A stretch of 64,000 nt of DNA from RGIG4608 sp045643885. Its GTDB lineage: Bacteria > Bacillota > Clostridia > Oscillospirales > CAG-272. A program made the position numbers and the translations under genes. The notes below the pieces were generated by a model. It was given only the letters and a program-made list of their open reading frames with translations. It was not told the origin of the DNA and did no database searches. The stretch is from contig JAZRFY010000030.1 in the NCBI GenBank assembly GCA_045643885.1, positions 124,001 through 188,000 of the forward strand. Reading direction: 5' to 3'. Position 1 is the first letter of the stretch. Each line of letters opens with the position of its first letter. Below are positions 50,246-58,175 of the stretch, piece by piece.

Positions 50246-52054
50246 TTATCTCCCGTTAATGTAAATTGTCATACCCTTCAACAAGTTATTTGCTGTATCC
50301 TCATACTGTGCAAAGAAATCAGCCAACTTCATATTACCTTCACGAACCGTGGTATTAAACGGCACGGACCATTCGGTAATCCATGTTGTAGATGTAAAGT
50401 ATGTGTAGTCACCAATCTCTGCGCGCTGAGCCATAAAGCTGCCTGCCCACATATTGGAAATAATACGATCAGAGGAAGCATTATAAGCATCTCCCATGCC
50501 GATAGATGTCTGGTTGGGAACATACTTATTACCCTTTGCTAAGATTGTCTGACCTTCAGGACCTGCTACCCAAGATGCGAACTTGAACGCCTCGGCATAA
50601 TTCTTATTCTTTGTATTTGCAGGAAGGAAGAGACCCAAGGATTCGCTTTCGGTTGCAGCCTCACCAACAATGGGTGTGCCATTTTCCATATGTAATTCAC
50701 CGGTGTAAACCTCACCGTCGTATGTCTCACCAATCACCTTCAAATATTCCTTGCCGTTTACAGTATATGTGCTGCCTCCAACATACTCACGGTACTGAGC
50801 AGTAACAGCCATACCCAAACCTTCGCCAAGTACATTTTTGAAAGACTGAATGTTACGGAAGTCCTCAACGAGCATGAGGCACTTGCCGGAAGTAAAGAGC
50901 TGGTTACGTCCCTCAGTAGTAGAAGGTGCAACACCATAACCATAAACACCGTTTTCTGTCTGCTTATTAGAAGGAACACCCAAACGAGTGAATTCCAAAA
51001 TTGCATCATATGTAGAAGGAAGTTCGTAAACCTTACCGCTTAAAGCATTAAGTTCAGATGCGTTATTGTTCAAGAAGGTCTTGTCCTCATAGTGAAGAAC
51101 CTCACCCTTGCTATAGCTATTACCGTTCACTGTAATGTCTTCCAAAGCTAAGTAACCGGGCTGTGTATCACCAAGAGTAAGCTTGTAGTTATTAGAATCA
51201 TCATCCCAACCGATACAGTCAGCACCAACTGAGAATCCCATATTGAACCACCATTCACTAACAAAACCATATCTATCGGATGTTGTGAATGCGCTAGCAA
51301 GGCAACGCTGCTCTTCCCAGTTCATACCGATAGCTTCGTTAAACACTTTATAAACTGTCTTGCCTGCCTGATTTGTACTGCTCTTAGCGCCTTCAAAGGG
51401 AGCCTCTTTATATTCAGCATAGCCATGAGGCATAAGAGTTGAACCATTAGCAGCATTGTATGCGTCCAATTCACTCTCAGGAACAGAAATGATGTTGATA
51501 CCAGCTGCTGTCATCATGTTTTTGTTGTAGAACAACATCTGAGGATCACTACCGTTGGGGAGAGCCAAAAGGCTTGCACCCGCACCAGCCTGGAATTTAC
51601 CATTTTCAGACTTGGTTGTATTCAAACGATAACGGTTAATCAAGGATTCAGGAATATCACTCCAGTTCATCTTTTCCTTAACCTCATCTGTCAAATAGTC
51701 GTCCAAATCAACAAAGAAATTTCCGTTTGTAGCCAATGTCTTAAACGAATCATCTCTTATCTCGATTACGTCATACTGATAGTTTGCGCGCAATGCACTT
51801 TCCAAACCGGAAATCACACCGGGATTTGCACGAAACTGAACGTATACACCGTCAACAATACCCTGTGTTTCGTTATAGGTCTTAACCATTTCATTGTAAG
51901 CCGCCTGCATCTGAGCATCTACAAAAGCAGCCGCATAATAAATAACGGTTCTGTCGCCAGCTCCATCTGGTGTCGGATTAGGACAAGCAACCAATCCTGT
52001 TGCCATAACTAATACCAGCATCAACGCAAGTACTCTACTAAATGTTTTCTTCAT
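50246..52054 (-). CDS. Carbohydrate ABC transporter substrate-binding lipoprotein
   Basis: This 602-residue family-1 solute-binding lipoprotein has lipobox GLVAC (Cys about residue 24), followed by PNPTPDG. It is longer than the usual 420-450 residues, with an insert in the middle (about 195-330). Large binders of this kind often take long or branched oligosaccharides. It is the first and probably most abundant product of the operon. AGGAGG lies seven bases upstream. Ligand identity is unknown; GH43, GH3 and GH2 partners point to arabinoxylan-, arabinan- or galactan-derived oligomers. Confidence 0.92.
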   Translation of the reverse strand: MKKTFSRVLALMLVLVMATGLVACPNPTPDGAGDRTVIYYAAAFVDAQMQAAYNEMVKTYNETQGIVDGVYVQFRANPGVISGLESALRANYQYDVIEIRDDSFKTLATNGNFFVDLDDYLTDEVKEKMNWSDIPESLINRYRLNTTKSENGKFQAGAGASLLALPNGSDPQMLFYNKNMMTAAGINIISVPESELDAYNAANGSTLMPHGYAEYKEAPFEGAKSSTNQAGKTVYKVFNEAIGMNWEEQRCLASAFTTSDRYGFVSEWWFNMGFSVGADCIGWDDDSNNYKLTLGDTQPGYLALEDITVNGNSYSKGEVLHYEDKTFLNNNASELNALSGKVYELPSTYDAILEFTRLGVPSNKQTENGVYGYGVAPSTTEGRNQLFTSGKCLMLVEDFRNIQSFKNVLGEGLGMAVTAQYREYVGGSTYTVNGKEYLKVIGETYDGEVYTGELHMENGTPIVGEAATESESLGLFLPANTKNKNYAEAFKFASWVAGPEGQTILAKGNKYVPNQTSIGMGDAYNASSDRIISNMWAGSFMAQRAEIGDYTYFTSTTWITEWSVPFNTTVREGNMKLADFFAQYEDTANNLLKGMTIYINGR

Positions 52055-52466
52055 ACTTTTTCCTCCTGTCTTTTAACTTGTGATAGTTTTATTCGTTGAC
52101 TAACCATCACAAAGCAAATTAATAAATTTATAATTATAATGCCTTTTATAAAAAGCAATTTATAATCCAACTAATAATGCCTAAAAATCACTTCAAATTT
52201 GTTTTGTAACTGTGTCAGTTGTTAGAAAATGAACTAAACAAAGCAATCAAACCCTATGTTGTGAACAGCTACAAGATAATTTGTACATATTTAATCACTA
52301 TAATTTGTGCAATTTTACTTATTTTTAACTTAATAGTACTATCTAATTAGTATTTTACAACAAAATCAACAAATTTTCAATAGAAAAAGTATATAAGATA
52401 TTGCATTTAATCAAGGGTTGTGCTACAATATTACTGTACCTGATTGGAAATTCAAGGAGAAAACAA
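52055..52466. promoter_or_regulatory. Divergent control region of the glycan operon and its ArsR-type regulator
   Basis: These 412 bp are AT-rich and carry no gene. TTGTGAT (52078-52084) and ATCACAA (52106-52112) form a spaced inverted repeat in the operon leader. Adjacent palindromes ATAGTACTAT (52333-52342) and CTAATTAG (52343-52350) lie farther up. The minus-strand promoter is not clear. One candidate is TTGTAA-N16-TACTAT overlapping those palindromes, which would give a leader of about 270 nt. Confidence 0.55.
52401..52429 (+). promoter_or_regulatory. Promoter of the ArsR-type regulator
   Basis: TTGCAT (52401-52406) and TACAAT (52424-52429) are 17 bp apart, with TGC before the -10. The leader is about 30 nt with AAGGAG. 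Confidence 0.8.
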
Positions 52467-53447
52467 ATGCAAGAACACGATAATGACTTTATTGAAGATA
52501 GCAAAATAATATATGATATCGATGGTACCAAGGACACCACAAAGCTATCCGCTTTAGGCAGAGCGCTCTCATCCCCCGTACGAATACAAATGATTCGTTT
52601 GGTTAATAAAAAGAACATGCTTGCGTCTGAGATAGCAGCAGAGCTTAACTTGCCGCTTTCATCAACCATATTTCACCTAAATATTTTGGAAGAAGCGGGG
52701 ATTATTAAAAAAAGCTTCTCCACGAAGGGAAAAGGTACCCTGCATTGGTATACCTACGGCACCAACATTGCCATGATTCGTTTTCGCAATTCAAACGGAG
52801 ACTATAGACCCGAAAGTTTAGCACCCTATGTTTATCAGATTAACATTGGCGATTATATTGATGCCGAGTTTTCAGACCAATGTGGAATTGCTACCGCCGA
52901 AAGACAAATTATGAGTGGTGACCCACACAACGTCTTCGTCGAAGGACGTCATGATGCCCAAATAATTTGGTCACAGGGCTACGGCTCTCTTCTCTATGCT
53001 ATTCCAAACAATTATGCCCAACAGGGAAAGCTTGACGAAATCAAAATTTCTCTTGAAATTTGCTCCGAAGCACCGGGCTTCAATAACGATTACCCAAGTG
53101 ATATTACCTTCTCGATAAATGGAATCGAAATTTGCACATTTGTTTCCCCAGGAGATTACGGAGATAGATACGGAAAATTCACACCCAGCTGGTGGTATCC
53201 TGAAAGCACAAAATACGGTATCATCACAAACATAAGTATCAGACCGACCGGTGTATTCCTTAATGAAAAACTGATAAACAAAAGCATTCGTCTCTACGAC
53301 CTAAGACTTCAAGAAACCAACAAAACGACATTTGGTATAGAGGTAAAAAAGAATGCGCAGCACCCCGGTGGATTTAATATTTTTGGTGGCAAATTTGGCG
53401 ATTATGCTCAACATATAAATTTCACGGCAATCTACAAATTGCAATAA
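52467..53447 (+). CDS. ArsR-type winged-helix regulator with large C-terminal domain
   Basis: This 326-residue protein starts at the ATG six bases after AAGGAG. Residues about 25-105 are an ArsR/SmtB-like winged helix: GRALSSPVRIQMIRLV, then recognition helix LPLSSTIFHLNILEEAG. The other 220 residues form a beta-rich domain I do not recognise; segments such as DITFSINGIEICTF and GDYGDRYGKFTPSWWYP suggest a jelly-roll-like sugar-sensing fold. No metal-binding Cys of classical ArsR proteins are present. Its position opposite the transporter-glycosidase operon makes it the likely regulator of that operon, with a glycan fragment as effector. Confidence 0.82.
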   Translation: MQEHDNDFIEDSKIIYDIDGTKDTTKLSALGRALSSPVRIQMIRLVNKKNMLASEIAAELNLPLSSTIFHLNILEEAGIIKKSFSTKGKGTLHWYTYGTNIAMIRFRNSNGDYRPESLAPYVYQINIGDYIDAEFSDQCGIATAERQIMSGDPHNVFVEGRHDAQIIWSQGYGSLLYAIPNNYAQQGKLDEIKISLEICSEAPGFNNDYPSDITFSINGIEICTFVSPGDYGDRYGKFTPSWWYPESTKYGIITNISIRPTGVFLNEKLINKSIRLYDLRLQETNKTTFGIEVKKNAQHPGGFNIFGGKFGDYAQHINFTAIYKLQ

Positions 53448-53479
53448 GTTGACAAAGTTATCTATGCTTCTGTTATACG

Positions 53480-53512
53480 AAAACCGCGAGTCTTTTTTAG
53501 ACTCGCGGTTTT
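53480..53512. terminator. Bidirectional intrinsic terminator
   Basis: A perfect 14-bp stem (AAAACCGCGAGTCT, 53480-53493, paired with 53499-53512) with a T5 loop lies between the regulator and the convergent HAD gene. Confidence 0.93.
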
Positions 53513-53545
53513 TATATCTACCTTGGATACATTGATTTATAACAT

Positions 53546-54262
53546 TTATTTTTCATCAAGCCAAGGTGCAAGCACCTCTGACAATTTAGTATAGTCATCA
53601 ATCGTTATAAATTTAAAGTCTGATTTATATACGCTTTCATCATTTCCACCACAGCCGTAATCGTCACCAACAAATGCTACCTCACCGTGTTCAAATCCGT
53701 TTTCCTTGCACCACAGATCAAGTGCATAATATTTGTTGAATGGCTTTGGTGCCATATCAAATGAGGAAGAACCACCAACAAATACATTATAATCAGGAAA
53801 AGCCGCACAAACCTCATCATAAATAGCGCGACGTTTTTTTCTATCCGGATCAAATTTCAATTTATCTTCATTTTGAGCGGTAGTTCCAAGCAGGGGAAAG
53901 GTCAAGCATCCCGAAGCATGATATTCAACGTTATCACCCGAAAATTCAGTAAATCCATATTTTTCTCTAAAGCTATAAGCTATTTTTTCAACGCTTTCGC
54001 GATTTTGACATACAACGCCATCGTCACGGACAATCTTAAGTTCTCCGTTTTCATACTTAGCATATTGCATTCCGTAATTTCCTATAACGTCAATCGGGAA
54101 GCCGCCAAGTTGCTTATGTATGCGCAAACAATTACCTGCTCCTACCATTAATAGTTTATATCGCTTTGCAAGATTTTCAAGTACTGCACGATTTTTATCA
54201 TCTATAGGTGTTTTGTGTTGCGTTAAAGTTCCGTCAAGGTCAAATGCAAATACCTTTATCAT
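53546..54262 (-). CDS. HAD-family phosphatase/mutase resembling eukaryotic-type phosphomannomutase
   Basis: This 238-residue HAD-IIB protein has the nucleophile motif FDLDGTL (Asp8 and Asp10), a cap domain, and the late motif FVGDDYGCGGND. Several stretches resemble eukaryotic-type phosphomannomutases: GNYGMQY, the SFDMAPKPFNKYYAL segment and GGNDE. It could interconvert mannose 1- and 6-phosphates or simply be a sugar phosphatase. It is transcribed alone or read from the right, and its ATG has AGGAG. No mannose genes are adjacent, so the mutase role is tentative. Confidence 0.7.
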   Translation of the reverse strand: MIKVFAFDLDGTLTQHKTPIDDKNRAVLENLAKRYKLLMVGAGNCLRIHKQLGGFPIDVIGNYGMQYAKYENGELKIVRDDGVVCQNRESVEKIAYSFREKYGFTEFSGDNVEYHASGCLTFPLLGTTAQNEDKLKFDPDRKKRRAIYDEVCAAFPDYNVFVGGSSSFDMAPKPFNKYYALDLWCKENGFEHGEVAFVGDDYGCGGNDESVYKSDFKFITIDDYTKLSEVLAPWLDEK

Positions 54263-54295
54263 ATTCTACTCCTAATTTATATTATTATATTTTAC

Positions 54296-54652
54296 CTAAA
54301 TTTTGGTATTTCTTGTTGTTACCACGTTTGCTCCAGTGCCCAAAATATTTTCGATAACCACGTATCCTAACTGAGCATCTTGGGGGACACGTGAAAGATT
54401 GATCACCTTCATACACTCAAACAAAAGATCTTTTGGAATAGGCTTATCCGTTTTCACCGGAACCACTCCCCCACCCTCAATCGGTGCTGTTGTTGTTAGT
54501 GTTCTCATAGGAGAAGTAAATTCGTTCTCGGCATATTCAAGCCCTCTTTTGCAAGTGTATCCTTCAACTGAAACGACCTTTTTATTATCATCAAGCTCAA
54601 CCTTAAGCTGACATCCCTTAGGACAAACGATACATGTTAATTCGCGTACCAT
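54296..54652 (-). CDS. DUF1667 protein, third subunit of a flavoprotein dehydrogenase operon
   Basis: This 118-residue protein starts at the ATG four bases after GGAGGG. Conserved Cys occur as CIVCPKGC (residues 8-15) and a later CKRG, suggesting an iron-sulfur or zinc site. The second half, with GGGVVPVKTDKPIPK, is the DUF1667 signature. DUF1667 genes commonly follow two FAD oxidoreductase genes in glycerol-3-phosphate dehydrogenase operons of Bacillota, as here, and may replace the GlpC-type electron carrier. The biochemical role is inferred from context. Confidence 0.82.
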   Translation of the reverse strand: MVRELTCIVCPKGCQLKVELDDNKKVVSVEGYTCKRGLEYAENEFTSPMRTLTTTAPIEGGGVVPVKTDKPIPKDLLFECMKVINLSRVPQDAQLGYVVIENILGTGANVVTTRNTKI

Positions 54653-54663
54653 ACTTCCCTCCA

Positions 54664-55911
54664 TCATTCTTCTATCGCGAAGAAAAGCGTATCTCCGCAA
54701 ATTCCGTTAATCATCTCACTTGTTAAAGTTACAGTTTCCATCTCACCGGGAGCAACTTTGAGCTTTTTTCTATCTACAAGGAGCTTCTCTCCGTCGCGAA
54801 CAGTGATTCTTATGTCACGGTATATGTCAGAAACTCTAAAATATACCGTGACATCCTCATTTGCACTTATTCTTTGAGGAACGGTATATCTCACCCTACC
54901 GTCAGTGACAAGCTTGATGCTCTTGTTAGAAAACGCGTTACCCTTAATAAATTCTGCAGCGGCACGGCCTGCAATAGCAGCCTCCTCGGACACGTAGTCA
55001 ACAAGATCGTGAACGTGAAGAACGTTTCCGCAAGCATAAACGCCGGGAATATCAGTCTGTCTGTTCTGGTCAACAACAGCACCACCTGTGATTCGGTCAA
55101 GGGGGATTGATGCGCTCTTGGTAAGTTCATTTTCGGGAATAAGACCTACGGAGAGAAGCAAGGTATCGCATTCGATATATTGCTTAGTTTCTTCGATGGG
55201 CTTTCGTTTTTCATCGACCTTTGCAATCGTAACGCCTGTAACTCTTTCCTTACCGTGAATTTCAACAACTGTGTGACTCAATAGAAGCGGAATATCAAAA
55301 TCATTAAGACATTGTTGGATATTACGTGCAAGACCGCCTGAATACGGCATAAGCTCACAAACCGCCTTAACCTCTGCGCCCTCAAGAGTCATTCTTCTTG
55401 CCATAATAAGTCCTATATCACCCGAGCCGAGTATAACTACCTTTTTCCCGGGCATATATCCGTCCATATTTACAAATTTTTGTGCAGTTCCGGCGGTGAA
55501 AACACCCGACGGACGAGTTCCTGCAATATTAAGAGCACCCTTCGGACGTTCTCTGCATCCCATAGCGAGGATTATGGATTTTGCTTCAACAGTAAACATC
55601 CCGTCCTCACTGTTCATTGCAGTCACAACCTTATCGGATGTAATATCGAGAACCATAGTGCCAAGCTTGAAGGTAATATTGCGCTCCCTTACTTGTTTCT
55701 CATAGCAGTAAGCATATTCAGGTCCTGTAAGCTCTTCCTTAAAGCGATGAAGCCCAAATCCGTTGTGGATACACTGACGGAGAATACCGCCAAGACTTGT
55801 ATCACGTTCAAGAATGAGAATATCCCTGATACCTGCATCGTATGCCGCAACCGCAGCGCTCATACCCGCAGGGCCACCACCAACTATAACAAGATCAACC
55901 TTCATAGTCAT
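54664..55911 (-). CDS. FAD/NAD(P)-dependent oxidoreductase, middle gene of glp-type operon
   Basis: This 415-residue two-dinucleotide-binding flavoprotein has FAD motif VGGGPAGMSAA at the N-terminus, NAD motif GSGDIGLIMARR near 160-175, and GVYACGNVLHVHD before the C-terminal extension. No redox-active Cys pair of thioredoxin reductase type is seen. In glpABC-like operons of Clostridia such a protein works with the GlpA-like subunit, passing electrons from glycerol 3-phosphate. It starts 1 bp after the upstream stop with GGGGGAG. Confidence 0.87.
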   Translation of the reverse strand: MTMKVDLVIVGGGPAGMSAAVAAYDAGIRDILILERDTSLGGILRQCIHNGFGLHRFKEELTGPEYAYCYEKQVRERNITFKLGTMVLDITSDKVVTAMNSEDGMFTVEAKSIILAMGCRERPKGALNIAGTRPSGVFTAGTAQKFVNMDGYMPGKKVVILGSGDIGLIMARRMTLEGAEVKAVCELMPYSGGLARNIQQCLNDFDIPLLLSHTVVEIHGKERVTGVTIAKVDEKRKPIEETKQYIECDTLLLSVGLIPENELTKSASIPLDRITGGAVVDQNRQTDIPGVYACGNVLHVHDLVDYVSEEAAIAGRAAAEFIKGNAFSNKSIKLVTDGRVRYTVPQRISANEDVTVYFRVSDIYRDIRITVRDGEKLLVDRKKLKVAPGEMETVTLTSEMINGICGDTLFFAIEE

Positions 55912-55912
55912 A

Positions 55913-57343
55913 TCAGTTCTCCCCCTTTATTTTGCCATAATTTATAATAGAAGCAGACCCCGATTTTGTAACACTTTCAAACGTAACACCAAGTTCTCTT
56001 GCGATAATTGACACAACAATGGGTGAACAAAATCCACCCTGACATCTACCCATACCGCCTCTTGTTCTTCGTTTGACACCGTCAACGTCGCGAGCACCGG
56101 GATTTCTATGTATAGCCTCGATTATCTCTCCCTCTGTAATGCCCTCGCAGCGACATACGATACGTCCGTATTCTGGATGTACCTTTATAATGGCATTTTT
56201 TTCTTCTTCTTTAAGATTATTAAAATAGTGAACGGGTTTGCGTGTTCCGATATAATTTTCATTCTTTTCTGAAATTGCGCCCATATCGCAAAGGATTTCT
56301 TCAACGTATTCTGCAATCGCAGGAGATGAAGTAAGACCAGGGCTTTCAATGCCACCAAGAGTAATTACTCCGTCCCTCTCCTTGATGATAAAATCGCCCT
56401 TGTCACCTACCGCGCGAAGACCGCAAAAGGATGTTATGACCTTATTAAAGGGCAAATTTGAAACGTTTTCTGCTGATTTTGCAAACAATGTTGCAAAACC
56501 CTCCATAGTTGTCGCATAATTATCTTTTTCCTCAATATTTACAGCTGTCGGACCTACAAGGAGATTGCCATCAACTGTCGGTGTAATCAATATTCCCTTA
56601 CCCATCTTTGTGGGAGTGTGAAAAATGGTTCTTTGCACAAAGAAACCGCATTCCTTATCAAGCACCATATATTCTCCGCGTCTTGCAGTAATTTTGAAAT
56701 CACAATCTCCCGTCATTTCTGCAATATCGTCAGAATATGCACCGGCACAGTTTATAATATATTTTGTATTTACAGCGCGTCCATCCGAGGATTTTACGGT
56801 ATAATAATCCAAAGTTTTGTCAATACCCGTAACTTCATAATCAAGAAGAAGCTCAACTCCGTTATCCATAGCATTTCCAATAGCAGCAATGCAAAGCTCA
56901 TAAGGACAAACTATAGCACTTGTCTCAGAAAGAAGCGCACACGAAAGCTCAGGATTGAGATTCTTCTCCAAGCTGTGAAGCTCATCCCTCTCCACTATGC
57001 GAAGTCCTTTTATACCTATGGCTATACCGTTACGATAAAGTGCTTCGACTTCTGCTCTCTCATTTTCAAATGCGACAACAAGCGCCTGATTGTTATTATA
57101 TTTTACGCCAAGACGCTCGCAAACCTTGGGCATAAGCTCCGAACCGCGCTTATTCATACGTGCTTTAAGCGAACCTACCACGGGGTCAAATCCGCCGTGA
57201 ACTATAGCACTGTTCGCCTTAGTAGCCCCCATAGCAACGTCCCCTGCTTTTTCGAGTATGCACACTCTCACATTGTACTTTGAAAGCATTTCTGCAATCA
57301 TTCCGCCGACAACACCTGCTCCGATAATAGCTATATCGTACAT
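55913..57343 (-). CDS. Glycerol-3-phosphate dehydrogenase-like FAD protein with BFD-type domain (GlpA-like)
   Basis: This 476-residue protein starts at the ATG seven bases after AAAAGGAG; longer in-frame starts lie before that site. The DAO fold has IIGAGVVGGMIAE at the N-terminus and KANSAIVHGGFDP, typical of GlpA/GlpD-like enzymes. The C-terminal part holds a BFD-like [2Fe-2S] domain with CRCEGITEGEI and CQGGFCSP. It should oxidise sn-glycerol 3-phosphate to dihydroxyacetone phosphate. The divergent glpP and a leader terminator support this. 2-Hydroxyglutarate oxidase-like relatives are the main alternative. Confidence 0.85.
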   Translation of the reverse strand: MYDIAIIGAGVVGGMIAEMLSKYNVRVCILEKAGDVAMGATKANSAIVHGGFDPVVGSLKARMNKRGSELMPKVCERLGVKYNNNQALVVAFENERAEVEALYRNGIAIGIKGLRIVERDELHSLEKNLNPELSCALLSETSAIVCPYELCIAAIGNAMDNGVELLLDYEVTGIDKTLDYYTVKSSDGRAVNTKYIINCAGAYSDDIAEMTGDCDFKITARRGEYMVLDKECGFFVQRTIFHTPTKMGKGILITPTVDGNLLVGPTAVNIEEKDNYATTMEGFATLFAKSAENVSNLPFNKVITSFCGLRAVGDKGDFIIKERDGVITLGGIESPGLTSSPAIAEYVEEILCDMGAISEKNENYIGTRKPVHYFNNLKEEEKNAIIKVHPEYGRIVCRCEGITEGEIIEAIHRNPGARDVDGVKRRTRGGMGRCQGGFCSPIVVSIIARELGVTFESVTKSGSASIINYGKIKGEN

Positions 57344-57378
57344 TACCATTCTCCTTTTAAATGATCTTACTAAACAAC

Positions 57379-57432
57379 AAAAAAGACGCGACAAAAACAC
57401 GGGGAGTCAAATCTCCGGGTTTTAACGCATCT
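57379..57432 (-). terminator. Leader terminator of the glp operon, probable GlpP antitermination site
   Basis: In the leader of the GlpA-like gene, AGATGCG and CGCGTCT (57426-57432 and 57384-57390) form an outer stem with one G-U pair. AAAAC/GTTTT and GGAG/CTCC form inner stems. Six T (57379-57384) follow on the minus strand. The structure is 36 nt before the coding region and about 30 nt after the transcription start. Confidence 0.75.
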
Positions 57433-57466
57433 CCAAATCTCATTGCTATATTAAATTTACCCACTC

Positions 57467-57494
57467 ATTATAACACAAATAATAATTTTGTCAA
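57467..57494 (-). promoter_or_regulatory. Promoter of the glp dehydrogenase operon
   Basis: On the minus strand, TTGACA (57489-57494) and TATAAT (57467-57472) are 16 bp apart. Transcription would begin near 57460, upstream of the leader terminator. Confidence 0.87.
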
Positions 57495-57514
57495 TATATT
57501 TACAGCAAATTATA

Positions 57515-57543
57515 TTGACACGAATGCAGTTATATTTTATAAT
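57515..57543 (+). promoter_or_regulatory. Consensus promoter of glpP
   Basis: TTGACA (57515-57520) and TATAAT (57538-57543) are 17 bp apart, back to back with the glp operon promoter. Confidence 0.9.
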
Positions 57544-57577
57544 ACCGTTATATAACCTGATATCTTTGGAGGTAAGT

Positions 57578-58123
57578 ATGCTTGATTTTGAAACGTATCC
57601 CATAATTGCTGCTGTCAGAACAAAAGAGGATTTTGTTCTCGCAATAGATTCCGATATACAAACAGTATTTTTGCTCAGTGCTGAGCTCTCTCAAGTCCCC
57701 GAATACTGTGAGCTTGCACATCACAAAAACAAGATTTTATTTATTCACTTGGATTTTGTCAACGGACTTAGCAACGATGCCCACGGTGTAAAATATTTGG
57801 CTTCTATGGGAATTGACGGTATAATCAGTACAAGATCCAATGTAATTTCAGCTGCACACGAATGCGGACTTATGTCAGTACAGCGATTTTTTATGATAGA
57901 TTCTCGCTCGGTCGATACGGCACTTGAAACTCTTTCAAATTCAAAAGCCTCTATGATAGAGGTGATGCCGGGCATCGCATATAAAGCAATATCCAAGATA
58001 AAAAAGCACATCAAAATTCCCATAATTGCAGGTGGACTTATAAATTCAAAAGACGAATGCTTTAAAGCTCTCAACGAGGGAGCGTCTATGATCTCCACTG
58101 GTGAGCATTCCCTTTGGCAATAA
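57578..58123 (+). CDS. glpP: Glycerol-3-phosphate-responsive antiterminator GlpP
   Basis: This 181-residue TIM-barrel-like RNA-binding regulator lets transcription pass leader terminators of glycerol genes when glycerol 3-phosphate is present. The start is the ATG seven bases after GGAGG. Family stretches include FIHLDFVNGL, YLASMGIDGIISTRS, IEVMPGIAYK and IPIIAGGLI. Length matches B. subtilis GlpP. It diverges from a flavoprotein operon whose leader holds a terminator, the expected target. Confidence 0.94.
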   Translation: MLDFETYPIIAAVRTKEDFVLAIDSDIQTVFLLSAELSQVPEYCELAHHKNKILFIHLDFVNGLSNDAHGVKYLASMGIDGIISTRSNVISAAHECGLMSVQRFFMIDSRSVDTALETLSNSKASMIEVMPGIAYKAISKIKKHIKIPIIAGGLINSKDECFKALNEGASMISTGEHSLWQ

Positions 58124-58137
58124 CACATTATAAAAAA

Positions 58138-58163
58138 CAGGCAGTGATATAATTCACTGCCTG
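58138..58163. terminator. Bidirectional intrinsic terminator
   Basis: A perfect 10-bp stem (CAGGCAGTGA, 58138-58147, paired with 58154-58163) with loop TATAAT and A/T runs outside lies between glpP and the convergent HAD gene. Confidence 0.92.
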
Positions 58164-58175
58164 CTTTTTATCGGA

